Source: an uncultured Clostridia bacterium
GTDB lineage: Bacteria; Bacillota_A; Clostridia; TANB77; CAG-508
Assembly: GCA_947594095.1 (NCBI GenBank)
Contig: CANQEA010000047.1
Coordinates: 1-9,920 of the forward strand
Direction: 5' to 3'
DNA length: 9,920 bases
A program made the translations under genes and the position numbers. This document shows positions 1-5,822 of this stretch, one piece after another (within the stretch, counting starts at the first letter, position 1; the number at the start of each line of letters is the position of its first letter). The notes beneath the pieces are model-generated. The model did no database searches, was not told the origin of the DNA, and was given only the letters and a program-made list of their open reading frames with translations.

Positions 1-1073
1 GATTGATATTCATTAATAAAATCTGTTTCCATATCATTTTCACTTTCTGGAATCAATTTATCAAATAGCATTTTATATTTAATTTCGTAATCATTAATAA
101 AATTTTCTGTTTCATCTGTTAAAGTAATGTTCTGGTTTTCATATGGCAATAACTTTACTTCATCATATTGTTTTTTCGCAATTTCGTCTAAAAATAAAAG
201 TTTTTGCATAATATTTGATATTTGTTCATCACTTATATTAATTTTTTTACCTTCAACAATTTTGCCATATATTTTCAAATTATCTATAATAGAAAAAGCT
301 TTGTATATATCTATTAATTCTTTTGCTCTTTTATTTTGCCAAAACATATTTATTACACTTAATTCATCAATATTCATTTTGGATAAGTTATTTTCACTCC
401 AAAAATCTCTAAATTGCTGAATGATGTTTTCTTTTGGTGAAGCTATATTTTTTAATCCTAATTGTAAAAGTTCTCTGATATGGTTATTGGTATATTTTTC
501 TTCTAAATTATATCTTTGTATTAAATTTTCATAAAACTTTGATAACATTTCTATATTTAATTTTAATATATTTTGTTCTATGAAATTAACTTCAATGTCT
601 AAAGTTTTTTGTAAAATTTTCTTTTCTACCTCTTGCTTTTTTTGTTTACTTATTTTAGGAGATCCTAACTCATCAATATTGTTTCTCAAGTATTCTACTA
701 ATTGTTTCATTGCTGCTGTACATCCTGTTTTTAAATTATAATTAAATGTCCCTTCTGGAACACTTAAATCGTTATCTTTTATCTTATCATATATATTTTG
801 AGCATATTCTGGATTGTTTTTTAAATATGAATATAAAAGATAATATATATAATCATTTGATAAGTTATCATACATTTTTATATATTCTTTTTCTTCTTCA
901 TGATTCTTTCTCATTATGTATTCTTTTAATTGAAATTCATCAAATTGTGGATGTTTCTTATATTCTTCTTTAATATAAGAAATTACCTTTTCAATTGTGT
1001 CACGAAATGAATAAACGGCAATTCTTGATAATTTTTTATTACTCCATTTCATCATACTATTCCAATTATACAT
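1..1073 (-). CDS. Unrecognised helical protein, C-terminus beyond the window
   Basis: An uninterrupted minus-strand frame of 357 codons runs from an ATG at 1073 to the window edge with no stop, so the protein is at least 357 residues long. The start (MYNWNSMMKWSNKK) is preceded by AGAGGTG at 1081-1087, 7 bases away, and by a good promoter. I do not recognise the family. The sequence is rich in Lys, Glu, Asn, Ile and Leu, with long amphipathic stretches, no signal peptide and no membrane segment, so a soluble, mostly helical cytoplasmic protein is likely. Two similar short strings, FINDYE and FINEYQ, lie close together near the visible end. It is divergent from the phosphoribosyltransferase-like gene. 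Codon use matches the neighbours and no in-frame CGG occurs. The frame is secure; the function is unknown. Confidence 0.82.
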   Translation of the reverse strand, partial: MYNWNSMMKWSNKKLSRIAVYSFRDTIEKVISYIKEEYKKHPQFDEFQLKEYIMRKNHEEEKEYIKMYDNLSNDYIYYLLYSYLKNNPEYAQNIYDKIKDNDLSVPEGTFNYNLKTGCTAAMKQLVEYLRNNIDELGSPKISKQKKQEVEKKILQKTLDIEVNFIEQNILKLNIEMLSKFYENLIQRYNLEEKYTNNHIRELLQLGLKNIASPKENIIQQFRDFWSENNLSKMNIDELSVINMFWQNKRAKELIDIYKAFSIIDNLKIYGKIVEGKKINISDEQISNIMQKLLFLDEIAKKQYDEVKLLPYENQNITLTDETENFINDYEIKYKMLFDKLIPESENDMETDFINEYQ

Positions 1074-1115
1074 TAAATTTCACCTCTTTTTTTAGGTAAT
1101 TTATCTCTCCCTTCT

Positions 1116-1144
1116 ATTTTACCACATTTTGTCACTTTTTACAA
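1116..1144 (-). promoter_or_regulatory. Promoter of the unrecognised leftmost gene
   Basis: Read on the minus strand there is TTGTAA (1139-1144), a 17-base spacer and TAAAAT (1116-1121). TG one base before the -10 makes an extended -10. It lies about 40 bases upstream of the start codon at 1073. Confidence 0.6.
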
Positions 1145-1219
1145 GAATATACACTTTTAATAGTACGTTTTGATATTTTTATAATTTACATGTTTCTACA
1201 TTAAAAAACAACAAAAAAA

Positions 1220-1248
1220 TTGACAAATATTTTGTTTTTATATAAAAT
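1220..1248 (+). promoter_or_regulatory. Promoter of the phosphoribosyltransferase-like gene
   Basis: TTGACA at 1220-1225, a 17-base spacer and TAAAAT at 1243-1248 form a near-consensus housekeeping promoter. It is followed by a leader of about 45 bases and AAAGGAGG at 1285-1292 before the ATG at 1300. The rest of the 1074-1299 gap shows no further gene or structured element. Confidence 0.75.
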
Positions 1249-1299
1249 AAATTTCAGATAGAATATTACATGATTAATAAATGAAAAGGAGGAATAATA

Positions 1300-2157
1300 A
1301 TGTCTGATATTATTTCATATTTATTTGAAACAAAAGCTATAAAATTTTGTGAAGAGAACAAACCATTTTTTCTTACATCAGGGATGATTTCACCATATTT
1401 TGTAAATACTCATTTTTTATATGGTGATGAGAAATCTGCAACAGAGTTTTTATCTTATATTGACACATTACTAGAGGATAGAGTTAATTTGCCTAAAAAA
1501 GTATTTGAAAAAGTAAAAACACAATATGAAAATAACAAAATATTTAAATACACTATTGATACTATGATTAAAGCTATAAGTGATAATGTAGATGTAAATG
1601 AAATTGATTATATCTCTGGTGGTGAAAGAAGAGATTGGTATTTTTCAAATATGATTGCTTATCTATTAAAAAAGCCACACCTTACACTATTTAAAGATAT
1701 GGAAGCATTTGTTAGCCCTTATGACTTTTCTACTACAGAAAAAATTACAGATTTATCTGGTAAAAAAGTTTTAAATGCATCTGACTTGGTAACTGCTGCA
1801 TCAAATTATGTTCGCTCATGGATTCCATCAATTAGAAATTTAAATGGAAATTTAGCTTGGACTTGTTATGTTGTAGATAGAAAACAAGGTGGTACAGAAG
1901 TATTAGAAAAAGAAAATATTAAACCAATTTCACTTGCTATTGTTGATGACTCACTTTTCAAAAAAGCATATGAACAGAAAATAATAAATGAAACACAATT
2001 AGAAATGTTACTTGGTTTTTACAAAGACCCATATACTACTATGAGAAACTTTTTGATAGAACACCCAGAATTTCTAGAAGAAGCTTCAAAATCTGATAAT
2101 GAAAGAACTAAAAAAAGAGTTAAAACTTTAATTGATAATAACTTGTATAATTTATAA
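1300..2157 (+). CDS. Orotate phosphoribosyltransferase-like protein
   Basis: This 285-residue protein resembles type I phosphoribosyltransferases of the orotate (PyrE) branch. That branch makes OMP from orotate and PRPP in pyrimidine synthesis. Visible marks are TSGMISPYFVNTHFL at 26-40, like the TSGKxSPYY segment of orotate enzymes; SGGERRDWYFS at 106-116, an acidic/arginine segment before the core; and VVDRKQGG at 191-198, matching the VDRxxGG strand of PyrE. The PRPP loop, normally DDVITTGGS-like, would be SDLVTAASNY at 161-170, where the second acidic residue and the glycines are lost. With 285 residues it is longer than usual PyrE (roughly 200-215), with extra sequence at 45-100 and a C-terminal helical tail. 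It stands alone between its own promoter and terminator, not in a pyr operon. The fold assignment is fairly safe; catalysis on orotate is doubtful, and a salvage, regulatory or inactive role is possible. Confidence 0.72.
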   Translation: MSDIISYLFETKAIKFCEENKPFFLTSGMISPYFVNTHFLYGDEKSATEFLSYIDTLLEDRVNLPKKVFEKVKTQYENNKIFKYTIDTMIKAISDNVDVNEIDYISGGERRDWYFSNMIAYLLKKPHLTLFKDMEAFVSPYDFSTTEKITDLSGKKVLNASDLVTAASNYVRSWIPSIRNLNGNLAWTCYVVDRKQGGTEVLEKENIKPISLAIVDDSLFKKAYEQKIINETQLEMLLGFYKDPYTTMRNFLIEHPEFLEEASKSDNERTKKRVKTLIDNNLYNL

Positions 2158-2165
2158 AAATTTAG

Positions 2166-2199
2166 AGTGTTTGTCTTATATAAGGCAAGCACTTTTTTT
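2166..2199 (+). terminator. Intrinsic terminator after the phosphoribosyltransferase-like gene
   Basis: The 12-base arms AGTGTTTGTCTT (2166-2177) and AAGGCAAGCACT (2182-2193) pair fully if two G-U pairs are allowed. A run of T follows to 2199. The last T residues also begin the -35 box of the next gene. Confidence 0.85.
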
Positions 2200-2226
2200 G
2201 ACAATTACCAGATTTTATGTTAAACT
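2198..2226 (+). promoter_or_regulatory. Promoter of small cassette gene 1
   Basis: TTGACA at 2198-2203, a 17-base spacer and TAAACT at 2221-2226, with TG at 2218-2219 as an extended -10. The same arrangement recurs in cassette copy 2. Confidence 0.7.
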
Positions 2227-2254
2227 AATAACAGATAAATTTTTATCTATTATT
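2227..2254. promoter_or_regulatory. Palindrome at the transcription start of cassette gene 1
   Basis: The inverted repeat AATAACAGATAA / TTATCTATTATT starts just after the -10 box. It has one mismatch (C2232 against A2249) and a four-base AT loop. It could be an operator overlapping the transcription start or a 5' hairpin of the mRNA. It is conserved in cassette copy 2, where pairing is perfect and longer. Confidence 0.55.
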
Positions 2255-2279
2255 ATTCAGAGAAAGGAGGAAAAATAAC

Positions 2280-2651
2280 ATGTTGAATTTCGACGACGTG
2301 GTCAACAACATACGGGATGCTCACCAGCAGAGAGAAGACTTTCAACTTCAACTTGTTTCAGAAATCCAAGAACTTCGCAACAAAATGCTATTAGTTTATG
2401 CAAAATATAAGATAATAGATTATGTATCTGCACGTTCTGACGAATCAATCATTTTGCATACAGATGGAGCAATGGATTTTTCTGATATGGATTGTGGATT
2501 TGATGCTAGATTTAGATTAAAACATAGTGATTTGGAATTTATTGCGAACAAAATTCCTGGTTTAGGCATCGATTCCGTCATCGATGAGGATTTTGAAAGT
2601 TTGTATGTTAAAGAATGTGCAAAGTTATGCGAAGAACCAATATCTGAATAA
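2280..2651 (+). CDS. Unrecognised small acidic protein, cassette gene 1
   Basis: The gene encodes 123 residues after a strong AAAGGAGG (2263-2270) placed 9 bases before ATG. I do not recognise the family. It has no signal peptide or membrane segment. Residues 15-45 look like an amphipathic helix (with SEIQELRNK), and the second half is acidic, with three cysteines (one in MDCGF, one in KECAK, one in KLCEE). It ends in Ile-Ser-Glu, as does cassette gene 2, and both carry an (I/L)QEL helix. The first codons are unlike the neighbours: 11 of codons 4-17 end in G or C, including CGG at codon 12 (2313-2315), the one in-frame CGG of the window that does not sit at a frameshift. A later start (Met35) would remove it but would lose the good ribosome binding site. 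It is cytoplasmic by inference. Confidence 0.65.
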   Translation: MLNFDDVVNNIRDAHQQREDFQLQLVSEIQELRNKMLLVYAKYKIIDYVSARSDESIILHTDGAMDFSDMDCGFDARFRLKHSDLEFIANKIPGLGIDSVIDEDFESLYVKECAKLCEEPISE

Positions 2652-2656
2652 TTAAA

Positions 2657-2698
2657 AAAATACGGAGCATTCTTTCTGTTAAGGACGCCCCGTATTTT
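2657..2698. terminator. Bidirectional terminator between cassette gene 1 and cysE
   Basis: Outer arms AAAATACGG (2657-2665) and CCGTATTTT (2690-2698) enclose a further imperfect stem (GCATTCTT with AAGGACGC) and a TCTGTT loop. A-rich and T-rich flanks lie on both sides. The cysE stop codon (2679-2681) and its last five codons lie inside the hairpin, so the terminator overlaps the coding region on the minus strand. Confidence 0.8.
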
Positions 2699-3212
2699 CT
2701 TTTACTATAATTTCATTATATTTTACAACAGTAACATTATCTGGTATATTTTTTAAAACTGTTGCATTTGCTCCAATTTTAACATTATTTCCTATTTTTA
2801 TTGGTCCAAGTATTTTAGAGCCAGCACCTACTAAAACATTATTTCCGAGGTCTGGGTGCCTTTTATTTTTGTCTTTTCCAGTGCCACCCAATGTACTATT
2901 ATGATAAATTGTACAATCATCTCCAACAGTTGCTGTTTCTCCAATTACAATTCCCATGCCATGGTCAATAAATAATCTTCTTCCTATTTTTGCTCCTGGG
3001 TGTATTTCAATACCTGTAAAAAATCTTCCAAATTGTGAAACAAACCTTGCTAAAAACATCAATTTATGTTTGTATAAAAAATGGGCTAATCTATGAAACA
3101 CTAATATATGAAACCCCGGATATAGAATTATTACTTCAAAAATATTTCTACAAGCAGGATCTTTATTTAATATATTTTTGGCATCTTCATATAATTCTTT
3201 AAAAAATAACAT
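2679..3212 (-). CDS. cysE: Serine O-acetyltransferase
   Basis: This cytoplasmic enzyme makes O-acetylserine from serine and acetyl-CoA, the first step of cysteine synthesis. The 177-residue protein has the short Gram-positive form: an N-terminal helical part (1-65), then a left-handed beta-helix of hexapeptide repeats (about 66-160). The active-site segment [12 protein letters not shown] (81-92) contains the Asp-His pair D83/H84, and the CoA-site loop [12 protein letters not shown] (109-120) is intact. ATG at 3212 is preceded by GGGAGG (3219-3224). The C-terminus is odd. Family members normally continue TVVGxPAR after the helix, but here TVV (161-163) is followed by [14 protein letters not shown], and the last codons lie in the cassette terminator. 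This DNA is also found after cassette copy 2. I infer that the tail was replaced by cassette DNA; the catalytic core is unaffected. Confidence 0.95.
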   Translation of the reverse strand: MLFFKELYEDAKNILNKDPACRNIFEVIILYPGFHILVFHRLAHFLYKHKLMFLARFVSQFGRFFTGIEIHPGAKIGRRLFIDHGMGIVIGETATVGDDCTIYHNSTLGGTGKDKNKRHPDLGNNVLVGAGSKILGPIKIGNNVKIGANATVLKNIPDNVTVVKYNEIIVKENTGRP

Positions 3213-3298
3213 ACATATCCTCCCTACTATAATATGATATGTACGTTAAATTTATTTTTTACTGTAACCTCTTATTATTGCAAATTCAGAAAGATTAC

Positions 3299-3327
3299 TT
3301 GGCTTTTACCGTATTTTATGTTAAAAT
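3299..3327 (+). promoter_or_regulatory. Promoter of small cassette gene 2
   Basis: TTGGCT (3299-3304), 17 bases, then TAAAAT (3322-3327) with TG at 3319-3320. It matches the position of the cassette 1 promoter. It fixes the start at 3377, because an in-frame ATG at 3239 lies upstream of the promoter. Confidence 0.65.
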
Positions 3328-3358
3328 AATAATAGATAATTTTTTATCTATTATTATT
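3325..3358. promoter_or_regulatory. Perfect 15-base palindrome at the start of cassette transcript 2
   Basis: Arms AATAATAATAGATAA (3325-3339) and TTATCTATTATTATT (3344-3358) pair without mismatch around TTTT. The left arm overlaps the -10 box and the expected transcription start. A repressor operator or a protective 5' mRNA hairpin are both possible. Confidence 0.6.
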
Positions 3359-3376
3359 CAGAGAGGAGGAAATAGC

Positions 3377-3526
3377 ATGTTATATCCGTGCCACAGGTTA
3401 ACTCCGTACGAAGAACTTATTTTAACAATAAGTCAACTTCAAGAACTTAATGAGTTTGCCAACCAGTCTAAGGAAAAAAATCTTGACGAAGTTGACAGTA
3501 ATCAACAACAAATAATATCTGAATAA
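3377..3526 (+). CDS. Unrecognised 49-residue protein, cassette gene 2
   Basis: ATG at 3377 follows AGGAGG (3364-3369) by 7 bases. The product begins MLYPCHRLTPYEELIL and ends QQQIISE; it is hydrophilic and without a membrane segment. The middle (LILTISQLQELNEF) resembles the QLVSEIQELRNK stretch of cassette protein 1, and the ends match (ISE then TAA in the same DNA string). It may be a shortened or diverged relative of that gene. A longer frame reaching back to 3239 is rejected because its start lies upstream of the promoter. The function is unknown; the conserved leader and terminator argue that it is expressed. Confidence 0.55.
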   Translation: MLYPCHRLTPYEELILTISQLQELNEFANQSKEKNLDEVDSNQQQIISE

Positions 3527-3534
3527 TGAAAAAG

Positions 3535-3577
3535 AAAATACGGTGTACCCTTTCTTGTTAAGGACACACCGTATTTT
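3535..3577. terminator. Bidirectional terminator between cassette gene 2 and the MATE-kinase gene
   Basis: Arms AAAATACGGTGT (3535-3546) and ACACCGTATTTT (3566-3577) pair perfectly. Inside lies a small symmetric bulge, a CCTT/AAGG stem and a short loop. T-rich flanks on both strands let it serve both converging genes. Confidence 0.85.
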
Positions 3578-3630
3578 TGTTGTTATAACTTTATTACATT
3601 TTATAACAGTATAAAAATTGTTTTTCATTT

Positions 3631-5634
3631 CTAGACTAATAGAGTCTCTTTTTCTTTAACCACATCACAAATTAAATCTGCAACCTTTTCAACACCTAAT
3701 GTGTCGCTATTTATACAAATATCATAATTTGAGTGGTCATTCCATTCTTTTTCTGTATAATACTTATAATGGTTTGCTCTTAATTTATCAATTCTTTTAA
3801 TTTCTTTTTCTGCTTTTTCTGGTGTTAACCCATAAATCTCAGTTGCTCTTTTCATTTTATTTTCCATATCGCTGTATATAAATACTTTAACAACATTTTC
3901 TCTGCCATTTAAAATAAAATCTGAACATCTACCGATAATTACACAAGATTCTTTAGAAGCAACTTCTTTAATTAACTCTGATTCTTTAATAAATAACTCA
4001 TCTGAATTATTTAGGCCAAAGTAATATCCATTATTTAAACTTGCTAAAATATCTCTTTTTTGCTCATTACTTTCAATATATTCTTCAGAAAGCCCTGTTT
4101 CCTCAGCAAGTTTTGTTATAAAGTCTTTATCATAAAGTTTAATACCTAATTTATCAGCAATTAATCTTCCAATATATCTTCCACCTGAACCATATTCTCT
4201 AGATACTGTAATTACAATTTGTTTATTTAATTTATTGTCTGTACTTGTATCATCAATTAATGCTTGGCTATTTATAGTCTTCTTTCCTAATTGTTTTACT
4301 TCAATAATTAATAATATACTAGCAACCATGAATGCTAATCCATCTGCAACAGGTCCTCCGTATAATACACCCATAAATCCAAACATACTGCTAAGTATTG
4401 TCATTGCAGGTATTAAAAATAAAATTTGTCTAGATAAAGATAATAGTGCACTTCTTCCACTCTTTCCAATTGCTTGGAAAAATATTCCTGATGGTATTTG
4501 TATTCCATTGCATATACATAAAAGTAAGTATGTTCTAAATGCAATACATGCAAATTCCATATAAAGCTCGTCTCCACTACCAAATATAGAAATTAACTTA
4601 TCTGGTATTGTTTGGAATAATATAAATGCAAATGTACTAATTATAACACTTATTCCAAGTACCATTTTTAGTGCTTTCTTTACTCTATCAAACTTTCTTG
4701 CTCCATAGTTATATCCAAATATTGGTTGAGATCCTGCTGATATTCCAACTATGATGCTATTTAAAATTTGATTAATTTTCATAACAATACCTAAAACTGT
4801 AATTGGAATTTCAGGCCCAAATTTAGAATCAGAACCATATTTTGCAAGTAAATTATTTTCTACTCCAACAACTACTACAAAGCTCATTTGTGTAATAAAA
4901 CTACTAATACCTAATGCAGATACTTTTTTTACAATGTTGAATTTTAATTTAAACAATGATTTATTTATTGATATAGATTTAAATTTCTTTAAATATAATA
5001 CATTTACTATAAAAGTAAGAAACTGACTAATTACAGTTGCAATTGCAGCACCTGCTACACCCATATGAAATACAAATATAAAAATTGGGTCTAAAATAAT
5101 ATTTAATATTGCACCTGATACCATAGATGTCATTGCATATTTAGGGCTACCATCTGCTCTTATTACAGAATTTAGAGTTGTTCCTATCATCATAAATGGA
5201 AATCCAATTGCAATTACTATTCCATATTGCATAGCATAATCTCTTAAAGCATCAGTACATCCAAACATATTTAAAAGATTTGGCATAAAAATTAGAGAAA
5301 TAGCACATAAGATAATTGATACAATTGCAGATAATAAAAATCCACAGACAACTCCTTTTGCAGCTTCTTCTTTTTTCTTTTCTCCTAGTTTTAAACTTAA
5401 ATATGCTGAACTTCCATCTCCAAACATTAAAGAAAATGCTAGACAAATCATTGTTAATGGGAACACTATGTTTGTTGCTCCATTTCCTAAATAACCTACT
5501 CCCCATCCAATAAAGATTTGGTCAACCATATTATATAGTGAATTTACTAATAATGATATAATACAAGGAATAGAAAATTTTCTGATTAATTTTCCTATTT
5601 TTTCTGTTCCTAATATATTTTCTTCTTTTTCCAA
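3631..5634 (-). CDS. MATE-family transporter fused to a cytidylate-kinase-like domain
   Basis: I place the start at TTG (5632-5634), giving 667 residues. AAGGAGG (5644-5650) lies 9 bases before it, and the product then begins with the family-typical pattern EKEENILGTEKIGKL. An ATG at 5703 overlaps the -35 box of the promoter. Residues 1 to about 450 are a MATE multidrug exporter, a cation-coupled efflux pump of the cell membrane. Marks include FSIPCIISLLVNSLYNMVDQIFIG near the start and about 12 hydrophobic segments. After a polar linker, residues about 472-667 form a nucleotide-kinase domain of the cytidylate-kinase-like type: ITVSREYGSGGRYIG near 475-489, DKDFI, IIGRC, and RANHYKYYT near the end. 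The glycine-rich loop is SREYGSGG rather than a standard GxxGxGK Walker A, which is usual for this kinase group. The frame is continuous through the junction. Transport substrate and kinase substrate are unknown; a regulatory use of the kinase domain is possible. Confidence 0.92.
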   Translation of the reverse strand: MEKEENILGTEKIGKLIRKFSIPCIISLLVNSLYNMVDQIFIGWGVGYLGNGATNIVFPLTMICLAFSLMFGDGSSAYLSLKLGEKKKEEAAKGVVCGFLLSAIVSIILCAISLIFMPNLLNMFGCTDALRDYAMQYGIVIAIGFPFMMIGTTLNSVIRADGSPKYAMTSMVSGAILNIILDPIFIFVFHMGVAGAAIATVISQFLTFIVNVLYLKKFKSISINKSLFKLKFNIVKKVSALGISSFITQMSFVVVVGVENNLLAKYGSDSKFGPEIPITVLGIVMKINQILNSIIVGISAGSQPIFGYNYGARKFDRVKKALKMVLGISVIISTFAFILFQTIPDKLISIFGSGDELYMEFACIAFRTYLLLCICNGIQIPSGIFFQAIGKSGRSALLSLSRQILFLIPAMTILSSMFGFMGVLYGGPVADGLAFMVASILLIIEVKQLGKKTINSQALIDDTSTDNKLNKQIVITVSREYGSGGRYIGRLIADKLGIKLYDKDFITKLAEETGLSEEYIESNEQKRDILASLNNGYYFGLNNSDELFIKESELIKEVASKESCVIIGRCSDFILNGRENVVKVFIYSDMENKMKRATEIYGLTPEKAEKEIKRIDKLRANHYKYYTEKEWNDHSNYDICINSDTLGVEKVADLICDVVKEKETLLV

Positions 5635-5674
5635 TTTATATTTCCTCCTTCTTCTGTTTTTTGCTAACTTATCT

Positions 5675-5703
5675 ATTTTAACACATAAAAAATACTTTGT
5701 CAA
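5675..5703 (-). promoter_or_regulatory. Promoter of the MATE-kinase gene
   Basis: Minus strand TTGACA (5698-5703), 17-base spacer, TAAAAT (5675-5680) with a TG extended -10. The expected transcription start near 5668 excludes the ATG at 5703 and supports TTG at 5634. Confidence 0.8.
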
Positions 5704-5734
5704 ATTTTGATAATAGTAAAAATTTACATATTTA

Positions 5735-5763
5735 TTGACAATAGTACAATATGATGATAAAAT
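5735..5763 (+). promoter_or_regulatory. Promoter of uvrB
   Basis: TTGACA (5735-5740), 17-base spacer, TAAAAT (5758-5763) with TG at 5755-5756. It is back to back with the MATE-kinase promoter. No SOS-type operator (a Gram-positive LexA box, GAAC-N4-GTTC) is visible near it. Confidence 0.75.
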
Positions 5764-5822
5764 ACAAACAATAGTTTATTTAAATTTTTGCAGTAAATAT
5801 AATAATAAAATTTGGAGGATAT

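Larger units (their letters stand above)
2205..2733. repeat. Cassette copy 1 (leader, small gene, terminator, right flank)
   Basis: This is the first of two related blocks. The leader at 2205-2262 matches 3306-3363 at 53 of 58 positions. The gene ends share AATATCTGAATAAT. The terminator hairpins share their outer stem and the TTAAGGAC segment. Beyond the terminator, similarity to copy 2 continues to about 2733 and ends at AACAGTA. The coding parts between are mostly different. The last 50 or so bases of this block are also the 3' end of cysE on the other strand. Confidence 0.75.
3306..3611. repeat. Cassette copy 2 (leader, small gene, terminator, right flank)
   Basis: Second copy of the block at 2205-2733, shorter because its gene is 49 rather than 123 codons. 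The leader is 53/58 identical, and the terminator keeps the ATACGG...CCGTAT stem and TTAAGGAC. The right flank to about 3611 (TTTTATAACAGTA) aligns with the cysE 3' end. On the minus strand it could be read as TVIKCNKVITTK, compared with [12 protein letters not shown] in CysE, with a one-base length difference just before the hairpin. Confidence 0.75.

Noticed and set aside
3239..3526. A 95-residue protein starting at 3239
   Set aside because: Its start lies upstream of the cassette promoter and has no ribosome binding site. The start at 3377 has AGGAGG and matches the layout of cassette copy 1.
3257..3622. Terminal inverted repeats (ACTGT) bounding cassette copy 2 as a transposon
   Set aside because: The match is only about six bases, is missing at the left of copy 1, and there is no clear target-site duplication or transposase.
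3422..3628. A 68-residue minus-strand frame across cassette copy 2
   Set aside because: It runs antisense through the terminator and cassette gene 2 and has no ribosome binding site. Its first part only reflects the cysE-like flank.
5635..5703. N-terminal extension of the MATE-kinase to an ATG at 5703
   Set aside because: That ATG overlaps the -35 box and lies before the transcription start. The extension encodes the ribosome binding site itself (Arg-Arg-Arg-Arg) and is not MATE-like.
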